From Verrucomicrobiota bacterium (GTDB lineage: Bacteria > Verrucomicrobiota > Verrucomicrobiae > Limisphaerales > UBA11358), in the NCBI GenBank assembly GCA_014860005.1, contig JACZKP010000110.1, forward strand, positions 1-64,000: a stretch of DNA of 64,000 bases, given 5' to 3'. Below the pieces are notes generated by a model. The model was given only the letters and a program-made list of their open reading frames with translations. It was not told where the DNA came from and ran no database searches. The translations under genes were made by a program, and so were the position numbers. Below, one piece after another: positions 18,273-28,300 of this stretch (its first letter is position 1; every line of letters begins with the position of its first letter).

Positions 18273-18896
18273 TCAAAACTCCGGCGCGACTGACCGCGGC
18301 GCCTTCATTTTTTCCGCATCCACGATTGCCTGCATCCGGCGCAAATCTTCCGCCACGCTCTGGCTGAGGAGAAGGTAATCGAAGTTCTTCCATTGTGCGA
18401 TTTCCTGGCGGGCCACACCCAGGCGTTTTTGAATGACGACCGGGGCATCGGTGGCGCGGCGGCGCAGTCGTTCCTCCAACTCGGCCAGGGAAGGCGGGGT
18501 CAGAAAAACGGACACCAGGGCGCGCTGCAATTCCGCGTCCTCCTCGGCCCGCAACCGGATGGCGGCCGCGCCCTGCACGTCCACATTGAGCAGCACGTCC
18601 TTGCCGAGGCGCAATTTGCCGAGCACCTCGGATTTCAACGTGCCGTAACTGTGCCCATACACCGTGGCGTGCTCGAGGAAATTGCCGGCTTGCACGCGTC
18701 TGAGAAACGAACCCGCATCCAGAAAATAGTAATCCACGCCGTCTTGTTCTCCCTCGCGCGGCGGGCGTGTGGTGCAGGTGATGGCGCGGGTCATCTCAGG
18801 CCGCGCGGCCAGAAGCTGGTTGCACAACGTGGTCTTGCCGCCCCCGGACGGTGCGGAAATGATGACCAGCAGCGGAGTGGAAACCGGGTCAGCCAT
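18273..18896 (-). CDS. gmk: Guanylate kinase
   Basis: Essential nucleotide kinase converting GMP to GDP with ATP. From the ATG at 18896 it has 207 residues, the usual length (an upstream GTG at 18926 would add ten). It shows the P-loop ISAPSGGGKTTLCNQL, GMP-binding TCTTRPPREGEQDGVDYYFL, HATVYGHSYGT, and VLLNVDVQGAAAIR. It sits directly downstream of yicC, a very common bacterial pairing. Confidence 0.94.
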   Translation of the reverse strand: MADPVSTPLLVIISAPSGGGKTTLCNQLLAARPEMTRAITCTTRPPREGEQDGVDYYFLDAGSFLRRVQAGNFLEHATVYGHSYGTLKSEVLGKLRLGKDVLLNVDVQGAAAIRLRAEEDAELQRALVSVFLTPPSLAELEERLRRRATDAPVVIQKRLGVARQEIAQWKNFDYLLLSQSVAEDLRRMQAIVDAEKMKAPRSVAPEF

Positions 18897-19010
18897 AAAA
18901 GGGGGCAAACGCGAAACCTGAAACACGGGAGCGAAGCGGCAGACTGGCGTAGTCCGTTTGGATGTCGCCCCTTGGACGGTTTTCGAATTTCGGGTTTTGG
19001 CGTTCGAATT

Positions 19011-19892
19011 TCATTCCACATTCTGGGCCTGCTCGCGGAACCGTTCCAACTCGGCTTTCAACTTTACAACTTCGCCCGAGATGAGGCTGTCGTTCGCTTT
19101 CGAACCGATGGTGTTGATTTCGCGGTTCATTTCCTGCGCCAGAAAATCGAGCGTCCGTCCGACCGGATCCTTGGATTTCACGCAGTCGGCGAATTGTTTG
19201 AAGTGGCTTTGCAGCCGGGTCAGTTCCTCGGAAATGTCCGCCCGATCAGCGAAGAACACGACTTCCTTGAGCAAGCGTTCATCCTCCGGCGCCGGCGCCG
19301 GCAAACCCGCGCTCTTGATACGGTCAATGAGCTGGAGGCGATACCGCTCCGCCGATTTCGGCGCCTGCCTTTCAATGCGCGCCGCGCACCGGCGCATCAC
19401 CGCCACCCGCACGCTCAAGTCGCGGGCCAGATGCGCACCTTCGCGCGTGCGCATGGTGACCAAAGCGGCCAGCGCCTGACTCAATGCCTTTTCCACCGCA
19501 GGCCAGAGCGATTTTGTTTCGGCCAGGTCCTCATCGGTTTGAAACACGCCTGGCGCACGCACCAAATGGTCGAGCGTCACCGCCCCGGCGAGCTTGAGTT
19601 GCCGGGCCAACCGGTTGAGTTCATGCGCATACGCCTTGGCCAGCGTGACGTTCAAGTGCATTCGCGCGCCACTCCGGCCGGTGCTGGTATGGAGGGACAC
19701 GCGCACGGTGAGCCGGCCCCGCGCGATATAACGGTTGATGAGGTCGCGTATCTGCGCTTCAAGCATCTCCAGTTCCCGTGGAAGGTTTACGGCAATCTCG
19801 GCTTGCTTGCGATTCACTGAACTGAGTTCCACGGCGACTTTGAATCCGTCCCGCGCGCAATCGCCCCGCCCGTAACCCGTCATTGACTTCAT
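19011..19892 (-). CDS. yicC: YicC family endoribonuclease-like protein
   Basis: A 293-residue YicC/YloC family protein. It starts with the signature MKSMTGYGRGDCARDGFKV, has SVNRKQAEIAVNLPRELEML, and ends in the DUF1732 region RLQSHFKQFADCVKSKDPVGRTLDFLAQEMNREINTIGSKAND. E. coli YicC was shown to be an endoribonuclease (from the literature). It precedes gmk in the same direction, as in many bacteria. Confidence 0.93.
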   Translation of the reverse strand: MKSMTGYGRGDCARDGFKVAVELSSVNRKQAEIAVNLPRELEMLEAQIRDLINRYIARGRLTVRVSLHTSTGRSGARMHLNVTLAKAYAHELNRLARQLKLAGAVTLDHLVRAPGVFQTDEDLAETKSLWPAVEKALSQALAALVTMRTREGAHLARDLSVRVAVMRRCAARIERQAPKSAERYRLQLIDRIKSAGLPAPAPEDERLLKEVVFFADRADISEELTRLQSHFKQFADCVKSKDPVGRTLDFLAQEMNREINTIGSKANDSLISGEVVKLKAELERFREQAQNVE

Positions 19893-19993
19893 GTGGGAAG
19901 GAATATGGGAAGGACCTCCCGAAAAGTCGAATGTTGAATTCCGAACCCGCCAGCACAGGAGAAAGCCGGCGGACTGTCAGGCGGGAGTGTTAC

Positions 19994-21121
19994 TCAGTTT
20001 CGTGCCGCGCCAACACCGAACGGCCGCTTAAGGAGGCGGATGCGCAGGGCCTCACCCGGAATCAAGTCGCCCGCATCCGAGAGATCCACAGTCAAGGGCA
20101 GGCCGTATTCAACAATCTGCGTGCTCTGATTATAGGCGAACGCGGTGCTGTTGATGGGTTCGAGTTGTTTGCCCACGGCCACCACTGTAGCTTCAAACGG
20201 CGTATGGCCGAGGCGTAGCCCCCGCACCTCGACGCGATCACCCACCTGGGGGCGCGTCGCGATTGGCTGGCGCACCCAGGCAACGATGCGTTCCGACTTC
20301 TCCGCACTGATTACCAGAATCGGCTCCCCGGCGGAGACCTTCTCGCCGGACAAACGATAAATGGCGCTGACAAACCCGTTGATAGGCGAGCGCAGCACCA
20401 CGGGTTTCTGAAGGGCTTGCAGGTGCGTTCGGTGGGCTTTGATGGCCTGCTCCACGGTGGTGTCAGCGGAACCCAGGTCTGTGGCCCCGGCACCCCGCAG
20501 GCCCTCCACCCCGTTCTTGAGTTCGGCCACGGTTTTCTCGCGGGCTGTCACCTCGGCGCGCAGGGCATCGCGGTTGCGCAACGCAACATCGTAGCCGTCG
20601 TTGTTGCCCGATGTGCCGCGCGCCAGGAGCTGGCTCTCGAAAAGCCGTTGGGCGCGTTCAAATTCCGCCTCGGCCTGGCGCAGGTTGATCTGGGCCAGTT
20701 CGAGGTTGAATTGCTCCAGCAGACACTCCGCTTGAAGCTGGCTGAAGGAATCGAGGTTACGGGTCTGATCCAGCTTGATGCGCGCCTGCAGGAGCCGCAC
20801 GTCGGCCTCCGCGGCCGCGACCTCGGCTTGGATCTGGTCCTCGTCCATGACCTGGAGCACAACCAGTTCCTGGCCATTGGTCACCGCCTGCAAGTGGTCC
20901 ACTTTAAGTTCCTGCAAAGTCCCGGGGAGAACGCTGATGATATTGGCGCGGCGGGCCTCGGCCTCACCCACGATGGTCGCGGGTTGAACGTAGCGCATCC
21001 ACATCCAGGCAATTACCGCCACCAAGGCCGCGAAGGTTATCAGCGGCAGGTACGCCATGCGAAATTCGCGCCACCGTTGCCGGGCGGGAATCGGAATGGG
21101 AGTCAGGTTCTTTTCTGCCAT
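19994..21121 (-). CDS. HlyD-family membrane fusion protein
   Basis: Periplasmic adaptor-type protein, 375 residues from the ATG at 21121 (one base after the upstream stop; an ATG at 21139 is the alternative). One N-terminal membrane anchor (LPLITFAALVAVIAWMWM) is followed by a biotinyl-lipoyl half (VLPGTLQELKVDHLQAVTNGQELVVLQV), a long alpha-helical hairpin rich in Gln/Glu (residues ~85-235), and a returning beta-barrel (VVLRSPINGFVSAIYRLSGEKVSAGEPILVI). No inner-membrane pump or outer-membrane channel gene is adjacent. Instead it follows DUF4956 and VTC genes, a recurring gene trio in this phylum. Confidence 0.85.
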   Translation of the reverse strand: MAEKNLTPIPIPARQRWREFRMAYLPLITFAALVAVIAWMWMRYVQPATIVGEAEARRANIISVLPGTLQELKVDHLQAVTNGQELVVLQVMDEDQIQAEVAAAEADVRLLQARIKLDQTRNLDSFSQLQAECLLEQFNLELAQINLRQAEAEFERAQRLFESQLLARGTSGNNDGYDVALRNRDALRAEVTAREKTVAELKNGVEGLRGAGATDLGSADTTVEQAIKAHRTHLQALQKPVVLRSPINGFVSAIYRLSGEKVSAGEPILVISAEKSERIVAWVRQPIATRPQVGDRVEVRGLRLGHTPFEATVVAVGKQLEPINSTAFAYNQSTQIVEYGLPLTVDLSDAGDLIPGEALRIRLLKRPFGVGAARN

Positions 21122-21122
21122 T

Positions 21123-21812
21123 TCAAGCCTCGGATTCATCCTCCGCCAGGATGGAGCTGACGTGCGAAACGCCGTTCAGGGCGCGCACTTCGGTGAGTAA
21201 ATCGCCCACGCGGGCCGGATCGCGCAGCAACAACCAGTAGGATAGATCCGCGCCCGCGCCTTTGTCGTAGTCGGCACGCTGGCTGGCGCGCCGACTGCGC
21301 CGCGCATGGCGCTCGAGCAGATGATCCACTTCCTGCAGTTCGGCCAGCGGTCGCGCCCACCGTAATTTGAGAATGATGTCGTAACGATGGCGGGTGCCAA
21401 ATGATGTGATCCAAAGGTAGAGCAGCGCGATCACCATCACTGCCAGTCCACCAATCGCGGTCGCGAATTTCTGGGTGCCGGTGGCCATGCCCAGCGCCAG
21501 CACCAGCAAGATGTAGGTGGTATCAAGCGTGTCACGAAGCATGTTGCGGAAGCGGACGATGGCGAAGACGGCCATCATGCCAAACGCGGTGATGATGTTG
21601 TTGGCCAGCACGTGCATCACCAGCGCCACGATCACGGGCATGACCGCCAGTGATTTGACGAAGGAGCGCGAATAAGAGAGTCCAGAGTGCGTCACCATGT
21701 AAACCCACGCCAGCACGTGGCCCCCAGCCAGCGCGAGCAGCAACCCGAGAATCAACGCTGGAAAATCCGTGGGCGCGCTTCCCACATCCCCGCTAAACAA
21801 TTGGTTATCCAT
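21123..21812 (-). CDS. DUF4956 domain membrane protein
   Basis: A 229-residue protein with four to five membrane helices in the first 145 residues (FPALILGLLLALAGGHVLAWVYM, SLAVMPVIVALVMHVLANNII, LDTTYILLVLALGMATG, IGGLAVMVIALLYLWI) and the family motif AFGMMAVFAIVRFRNMLRDTLDT. It ends in a soluble ferredoxin-like domain (~residues 150-229) with a charged region HLLERHARRSRRA. The biochemical function of DUF4956 is not known. It lies 39 bases after the VTC-domain gene and is directly followed by the HlyD-like gene. Confidence 0.88.
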   Translation of the reverse strand: MDNQLFSGDVGSAPTDFPALILGLLLALAGGHVLAWVYMVTHSGLSYSRSFVKSLAVMPVIVALVMHVLANNIITAFGMMAVFAIVRFRNMLRDTLDTTYILLVLALGMATGTQKFATAIGGLAVMVIALLYLWITSFGTRHRYDIILKLRWARPLAELQEVDHLLERHARRSRRASQRADYDKGAGADLSYWLLLRDPARVGDLLTEVRALNGVSHVSSILAEDESEA

Positions 21813-21851
21813 ACCTTACCGCCACAATCTTGCGCATAATCCCCTGAACCT

Positions 21852-22643
21852 CTAGCAGAATCTTAGGAGTTCTGCCAGCCTTTCCGACCCACCACGCCGG
21901 GGCTGGACCTCGCCCCGCTCCTCCATCAATGCCACGCTGCCACAATATTTTGGCACGCCGGTTGAGACCAGATTGAAATGCTGCACAATTTCATTGAACC
22001 AATGAGGGAAGCGATCGGTGAACTTGAGTTCCAGAATTTGCTGCTCGCCGAAAGGATAAACGGGGCTGGATAACTGCGTGCTGAAGACCGGCTCGCTCTG
22101 CAATTCGGCCCGGACCAGGTGGTCCACCGTGAGGCGCACGGAATTGGTATCTGGCCGGGTCCAAGCCTCGCGCAGGTACGCGACATGCGCGACGGGTCGC
22201 GCGTCCAGCCGGTGCATCAATCGGCAGAAACGTTCCAGGGCCACGAGATGGCGCGGTTGATCCACCACCAGATGCTCCGGCCCTGGCCATTGCCCTTCAA
22301 GCAAAGCCACCCCGGCGGACCGACGCACGACGGCGCGCTGCTTGAGAATGCACTCGCCTTCACGGCGCTTGAGTTCGAAGAACAACGGCGACTCAGGATC
22401 ATCGTCGTAATAGCGCACGCGCAATTTGAAGCGCCGCTTCTCGCATTGCACGAAAGCCCAGTAAGTAGCCAGCGCATCCGAATCCAAATACAAGCTGTGG
22501 ACCGGGTAGGCATAATCCGGTCGGGTGGCACTGTGCTCGTCCGGCTCCAAGTAGGCACTGGCGAACGAACGCACCTGAAGGGCTTGCTCAGGCGAGATGA
22601 AGTACTTGCGCTCAAAGCGCTGTGCCTGCATTTGGTCTGACAT
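21852..22643 (-). CDS. VTC domain polyphosphate polymerase-like protein
   Basis: A 263-residue protein of the VTC/triphosphate-tunnel type, related to the polyphosphate polymerase domain of yeast Vtc4. Tunnel-lining basic residues appear in FERKYFISPEQA (near residue 8), PVHSLYLDSDAL, FKLRVRYYDDD, LFFELKRREGECILKQRAVVRRS, VAYLREAW, ILELKFTDRFPHW. The ATG at 22643 (or 22646) begins MSDQMQAQRFERKYF; the frame stays open upstream for ~90 low-complexity residues that are unlikely to be translated. With DUF4956 and HlyD genes downstream this looks like a polyphosphate-related membrane assembly. Confidence 0.87.
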   Translation of the reverse strand: MSDQMQAQRFERKYFISPEQALQVRSFASAYLEPDEHSATRPDYAYPVHSLYLDSDALATYWAFVQCEKRRFKLRVRYYDDDPESPLFFELKRREGECILKQRAVVRRSAGVALLEGQWPGPEHLVVDQPRHLVALERFCRLMHRLDARPVAHVAYLREAWTRPDTNSVRLTVDHLVRAELQSEPVFSTQLSSPVYPFGEQQILELKFTDRFPHWFNEIVQHFNLVSTGVPKYCGSVALMEERGEVQPRRGGSERLAELLRFC

Positions 22644-22857
22644 CATAATCAAGAAACTTTCAGGCAAAATCAAAGCTTCCGGTGTGCCATGTTCCCGGCT
22701 AATACCACCACCAAAGCCTCCAGAAATACCTGCCTGCTTGCAGTTCACCGAACCGGATTCAATCGTGACTATGAAGCCATTCGAGCGACCGCATCCCGTC
22801 ACGGACGTTGAACCGCCTTTGAATATGCGGTAGAAACGCCGTCCGCGCGATAATTTT

Positions 22858-23811
22858 TTACGCCGCCCCGTTTTCCCCACGCCCATTCGGCGTACGCCAA
22901 CGCCACCAACCCGCCAGCGCACTGCCGATCACCGAATGAAACGTTGCCGAAAGCGCGCACACCAGCGCCGCCTCGGGCAGATGTGGAAAATGCTTCCTTG
23001 CCAGCGCGGCGCCCAGACCGGAGTTCTGCATCCCGACTTCAATGGATACTGTCCGACAATTGATGCGATCCAGGCGCAACAGGCGCGCAAAAACATACCC
23101 GAGGCAAAACCCGCCTGCGTGCAATGCAAACACCGCCAACAGCACGACCACGCCCGATTGTTTCAACTGCTCCGCGCTGCTGCCGATGATGCTGGCGCAA
23201 ATTAGCGTGATCACCAGCACCGATATCAGCGGTGAAACGGGCAGAATGAACTTAACGAAGCGCGGCGCGAGATGATGCAGCGCCAACCCAATCGTCAACG
23301 GCGCGAGGACGATCTTTACCGTGCTCATGAACAGCCCCCAGGCGTCCACCGGCACGTAGGTACCCGCCAGCCACTTTGTCAGCAAGGGGGTCATCACAAT
23401 GGCCATAAACGTCGAAGCCATCGTCATCAGCACCGAGAGAGCAAGATTTCCCCGGGCGAGAAAGGTCACGACGTTTGAAGCGGTGCCGCCCGGGCAGCAG
23501 GCCACCAGAATCAATCCCACCGCCAGCGCTGGATCGAGTTGAAACAGGCGCGCGATGGTCCATCCCAGGAAGGGCATCACGAGATACTGGGCCACAAATC
23601 CCACAGCCACCGCGCGCGGCAGTTTCAATACCGATCGAAAATCCTCCAGGCTCAGCGTGAGACCCATGCCGAGCATGATTACCGCCAGTCCCCAGGTGAT
23701 GAGGTCGCCGCTGAACCAGGTGAACCAACCAGGCCTCACCAGCGCCAGCGCACCGCCGAGCAAAACCCACACAGGAAAGAGGTTTGTCAGCAGCGAAAGG
23801 AGGCGATTCAT
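22858..23811 (-). CDS. Bile acid:sodium symporter (BASS) family transporter
   Basis: A 317-residue inner-membrane transporter with about ten helices. Family signatures are VIMLGMGLTLSLEDFRSVL near residue 48, the Na+-site ACCPGGTASNVVTFLARGN near 105, and TVSIEVGMQNSGLGAALA near 255. The substrate cannot be predicted; bacterial members carry bile acids, pantothenate-like or 2-keto acids. It is downstream of no obvious partner and ends 214 bases before the VTC gene. Confidence 0.9.
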   Translation of the reverse strand: MNRLLSLLTNLFPVWVLLGGALALVRPGWFTWFSGDLITWGLAVIMLGMGLTLSLEDFRSVLKLPRAVAVGFVAQYLVMPFLGWTIARLFQLDPALAVGLILVACCPGGTASNVVTFLARGNLALSVLMTMASTFMAIVMTPLLTKWLAGTYVPVDAWGLFMSTVKIVLAPLTIGLALHHLAPRFVKFILPVSPLISVLVITLICASIIGSSAEQLKQSGVVVLLAVFALHAGGFCLGYVFARLLRLDRINCRTVSIEVGMQNSGLGAALARKHFPHLPEAALVCALSATFHSVIGSALAGWWRWRTPNGRGENGAA

Positions 23812-24048
23812 GGGCGGGGGTTTATAGACACGACCCGCGGCTGAGGCAATCCGGGACTGAGTCCGGGAATTCCGCCTGCATGGGTGTTATACACATCGTC
23901 ATAAATCCGTACCGCCGACTGAGGGCAGCCGGCCTACAGAACCGTGTAGGCCGCGTGCCCCTGCGCGGTGTTACTTCTAACGTTGCAGTTCATTCTTGCC
24001 GCTGGGTTTCCGCCCACCTTAGCCTAGGGCAGCACAGGAAGCAGCTAT

Positions 24049-24702
24049 ATGGACCATACTAACGAACGAATGTCGCGCACGCTCTGGGTGGGGGTTGGAC
24101 TGCTCATAGTCATCCTAGCCGTAGCCTACGTGATGTCGCGCGTGCCCCCCGCGCGCAGTCCTGCCGGCGCGGCGCCCGTGATGGGGCAGGTGGCCGACTT
24201 CACGTTGACCAATCAGAACGGACAAATAGTGACGCTGGCGAACCTGAAAGGCTCCGTCTGGGTGGCCGACATCATTTTCACGCGTTGCGCTGGACCGTGT
24301 CCACGGATGACCCAGCAGATGAAACTCCTGCAAGACGCCTTGCCACCCACCAGCCGGACCCGCCTGGTTTCGCTGACCACGGACCCGGATTTTGACACGC
24401 CGGAGGTCTTGAAGACCTACGCCACGCATTTTGAAGCCGACCCGGATCGCTGGATGTTTCTGACCGGTACGAAAAAAGAAATCGCCGCGCTGGCTATTGA
24501 CAGCCTCAAGCTTACTGCAATCGAGAAAAGTCCCGAGGACCGCGAAGACCCTGCAGACTTGTTCATCCACGCCACCATCATGGTGGTGGTGGACAAGGCG
24601 GGCCGGTTGCGCGGCATCTTTGAAACGGAAGGCGAAGGCGTTGATCCGGCGAAGGAACGACGCGACCTCCTCGTGCTGGTGGAACAATTGGAGCGCGAAT
24701 GA
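24049..24702 (+). CDS. SCO1/SenC family copper chaperone
   Basis: Membrane-anchored thioredoxin-fold protein that delivers copper to the CuA site of cytochrome oxidase. It has 217 residues: an N-terminal anchor (LWVGVGLLIVILAVAYVM), then DFTLTNQNGQIVTLANLKGSVWVADIIFTRCAGPCPRMT with the CxxxC copper motif, and the distal histidine in FIHATIMVVVD. The stop overlaps the start of the DUF420 gene, so the two are coupled. No oxidase subunits are in the window. Confidence 0.92.
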   Translation: MDHTNERMSRTLWVGVGLLIVILAVAYVMSRVPPARSPAGAAPVMGQVADFTLTNQNGQIVTLANLKGSVWVADIIFTRCAGPCPRMTQQMKLLQDALPPTSRTRLVSLTTDPDFDTPEVLKTYATHFEADPDRWMFLTGTKKEIAALAIDSLKLTAIEKSPEDREDPADLFIHATIMVVVDKAGRLRGIFETEGEGVDPAKERRDLLVLVEQLERE

Positions 24703-25136
24703 TGAGCTTGACGGACCTACCCGCAGTCAATGCGTGCCTGAACGGATTGAGCACCCTCCTGCTCGCCGCTGGGTTTGTGCTGATCAAGCGCGGCCAGCGC
24801 AGCGCGCACAAGAAGTGCATGTTGGCGGCGTTTGTCTCGTCCTGTGTCTTCCTGATTGGTTATGTCGTCCACAAGGTTCTCGTGGTAAAAGGGGTCAACA
24901 CTCCGTTTGCCGGCCCGGAAGAGCTTAAGCCTCTCTACCTAGTGATGCTGGCGTCGCATGTCGTGCTCGCCATGCTAATTGTGCCGCTGGCGTTGACAAC
25001 CATTGGTCTGGGCCTGGCGGGAAAATTTGAGACCCACAAAAAGGTGGCGCGCTGGACCTGGCCCATCTGGATGTATGTCTCGGTGACGGGTGTGCTCATT
25101 TACCTGTTGCTGTACCAAATCTATCCGCACCAGTAG
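24699..25136 (+). CDS. DUF420 (CtaM-like) membrane protein
   Basis: A 145-residue membrane protein with four predicted helices (LSTLLLAAGFVLI, CMLAAFVSSCVFLIGYVVHKV, LYLVMLASHVVLAMLIVPLALTTIGLGL, WMYVSVTGVLIYLLL) and histidines at helix ends (HKKC, VVHK, SHVVL, THKKVARW), the pattern of DUF420 proteins implicated in cytochrome oxidase assembly. It overlaps the SCO1 gene by 4 bases (ATGA at 24699-24702). A second ATG at 24702 is equally possible. Confidence 0.88.
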   Translation: MMSLTDLPAVNACLNGLSTLLLAAGFVLIKRGQRSAHKKCMLAAFVSSCVFLIGYVVHKVLVVKGVNTPFAGPEELKPLYLVMLASHVVLAMLIVPLALTTIGLGLAGKFETHKKVARWTWPIWMYVSVTGVLIYLLLYQIYPHQ

Positions 25137-25184
25137 TGGCCGGCGGGTCCAAGGAACATTCCGTGGATTCCAGATGGCCCGGCG

Positions 25185-25223
25185 TGCTTGGTGCGGCTGC
25201 TTGGTGCGGCTGCTTGGTGCGGC
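25185..25223. repeat. Three tandem 13-bp repeats
   Basis: The unit TGCTTGGTGCGGC occurs three times without interruption between the DUF420 gene and the LamG protein gene. No reading frame of note crosses it. Its role is unknown; it may be a slippage product. Confidence 0.9.
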
Positions 25224-25377
25224 ATTCTGAATGGCGTCTCAACCAAGGAGGATCCTGTTGCGAAGCTCATCAATTGTGACGCGTTTCCGCCAGGTTTTCC
25301 GGTGAATTCTCTCGACAACTCTCGCAGAGAGTGCGAAAAACGCGGCAGTTTTCTAACCAAACTCAGTGAGAGAAAAA

Positions 25378-28300
25378 ATGAAACCTTCCACTCGCTCATT
25401 CCTGTTCGCCACCTTCCTGCCGGCCACGTTGGCTTGCGTCTTCCTCACCAGCGCTGAATGCTTCGCTGAAAGCACAAACTGTGTCATGGCTCCCGCGGAC
25501 ATCGTCAGTTGGTGGCGGGCCGAGGGTAACGCCCAAGATGCGACCGGCGCCAACAACGGCGCCCTCGCCGGTAACACGATAATTGGCGCGGGCCGGGTGG
25601 GGCAGGCGTTTGTTTTTGATGGCAACAACGATGCGGTAAACCTGGGCAACCCAACGAATCTGCAATTGCAGAACTTCACCCTTGAGGCCTGGGTCAAGCG
25701 GGCGAGCGCCACTGTCACTTCGCAAAATTCTCCCACGTTCGGAAATCTCTTTGCCCACGGTTGGGGTGGTTACGCCCTTGGGATTGAATACAACGGACGA
25801 CTGTATCTCAGTCGGGTTGGACTCAGCAGCGTCGGGATAGACAGCGCGGTCACCGACACCAACTGGCATCATGTGGCGGTAACCAAGCAGGGAAGCAGTG
25901 TGGTGTTTTTTGTTGATGGTGTCGTTTACCCGGCACCGGCTTACGACCCCGGTTTTACCTTTGCGAGTTCGTTCGCCATCGGTGCCGCGGGTGACGATCT
26001 TGCGGCTAGTTTTTATGGCGCGATTGACGAAATGTCCTTTTACAATCGCGCCTTGTCCGCAACGGAGGTGCTGGCGATTTACCAAGCCGATACGAACGGC
26101 AAATGTGCCGGCCCACCCGTAATCCGGGAGCAACCCGCCAATCAGATAGTGGCCGTGGGCGGCAGTACGAGTTTCACCGTCATGGCAGTGGGTTCGCCAC
26201 ACCTGACCTATCAATGGCGATTCAACCAAACCAACCTCCTGAGTGTGAATGATCCGACGCTCACGCTACCCAATGTCCAGCCCGGCAATGCAGGCAACTA
26301 CTCGGTGGTGGTAACCAATCTCTACGGCGCCGCGACTAGTTCTGTGGCGGTGCTGACCTTGGCAGCGCCACCATGTGCCAACCCACCGTTGGGCATGGTC
26401 GGTTGGTGGCCGGGAAACGGCAACGCCAATGACATTGCCGGCACCAATAATGCCAGCTTCCTCAATGGTGCTGCTTACGCTGCGGGTAAAGTTGATCAGG
26501 CGTTCAGCTTCAACGGAGGGGGCAACCACCTGAGAATTCCTGCCTCGCCTTCGCTGAATGTTGGCAGCGGCAGTGGACTGACTATTGAGGCTTGGGTCAA
26601 TCCGGCCACTTCGGCGCAACAGCCAATCTTGGAATGGGCTCCGGGCGGTGGAATGTACGGGACGCTGCTCTGGCTCAGTGTTCAGAGTGCCGGTTCGGTT
26701 TACGCGGACCTGGTTGACTCAAGCGGCAATCTGCATCTAATCCAAACTGCGGGAGGGATCATCACCAACAATGGTTTCCAACATATCGCTGTGACTTACG
26801 ACAAGACAACCGGCCTCGCGAGGATTTTTGTGAATGGTTCCATGGCCGCAGAATCCTCGTTGGGAAGCTTTTCGGCGGGGACCGGTGCAGATTTGTACAT
26901 CGGCTACCGACCCCTCACGGCTCCCTTTGGCCCAATCTCCTTCAACGGTTTGATTGATGAGGTGGCACTTTACTCGCGCGCGCTTTCGGCTTCGGATGTT
27001 CAAGCCATCTACAATGCCGGCGCGGGCGGTAAATGTACTGAGCCTGCGGCCCCCGTGATTCTCACCCAACCGACCAATCAAGCCGCCGGCGTAAGCGCAA
27101 ACGCAGCGTTCACCGTAATGGCATCCGGCACCTTCCCGCTGACTTATCAGTGGCGATTCAATGAAACCAACCTCGTCGGACTGAATAATGCGACGCTGAC
27201 CCTCCCGGATATTCAGTTTTCCAACGCAGGGAATTACTCCGTGGTGATCACCAATCTGTATGGTGCCGCAACCAGTGCGGTTGCCGTGCTTACCGTGCTG
27301 CCCACGCCACCGTGCGTGACGCCACCCGCTGACTTGGTCAGTTGGTGGCGGGCTGAAGGAAATGGCCTCGATGCCGGCAGCGGCAATAACGGAGTTCTGA
27401 CCGGGAATGCAGGTTACGGAACCGGTCGGACGGGGCAGGCTTTCGTTTTCGACGGGAATGCGGATTTTGTCCTCTTCGGCAATCCTGCGAACCTGCAACT
27501 CCAGGATTTAACCATTGAAGCTTGGGTCAAACGCTCCAGCGCATCGGTAATTTCGCTCGATCAGTTGTCCGGCCCGGGAGGTGATATTATCGCCTACGGG
27601 CAGGGGGGATATGGTTTTGGAATGTTCAATGACGGCAGCATGTTTCTCTCTAAGGCGGGCGTGAGCGCCGTTATTGTCGCGTCGCCCGTTACCAACACAA
27701 ACTGGAACCATATCGCGGTGACCAAATCCGACGGCACGGTCGTATTCTACGTCAATGGCCACGCGCATCCTGCTCCAGGTACTTACAACCCAGGCTTCAC
27801 GTTCAGCACAAGTGGCGCAATCGGTGGTCGGGGAGATGGTGGAGGAAACACCTTTTATGGATTGCTCGACGAAGTGGCCATTTACAGTCGCGCCCTTGCC
27901 CCGAATGAAATCCAGTCCATCTACAACGCCAGCAGTGTGGGAAAATGTGTGGTACCCATCCCGCCAACGATCGTCGCTCATCCTCAAAGTATCAGCGTCC
28001 TGGCCGGTGCAAATACCACGCTGACCGTTGTTGCCGCCGGGTTCGCGCCGTTGAATTACCAGTGGCGTTTCAATGGCACGGACCTCGCCGGAGCGACCAA
28101 TTCATCGCTCACGCTGAACAACGTGCAGTTTAGTCACGTCGGCAATTACTCGGTGCAGGTCACGAACGTTGCCGGCTCGGTCATCAGCAGCAACGCGGCT
28201 CTTACCGTCACCGTCCCCACGCCGGTTATTCGCGCGGTCGGCACCAACGCCATGGCCGGCGCGCCCGTTACCGTTCCCATCACGCTTGCCGCCAATGGCA

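Noticed and set aside
18393..19820. 475-codon plus-strand frame
   Set aside because: Runs antisense across both gmk and yicC; no domain recognisable.
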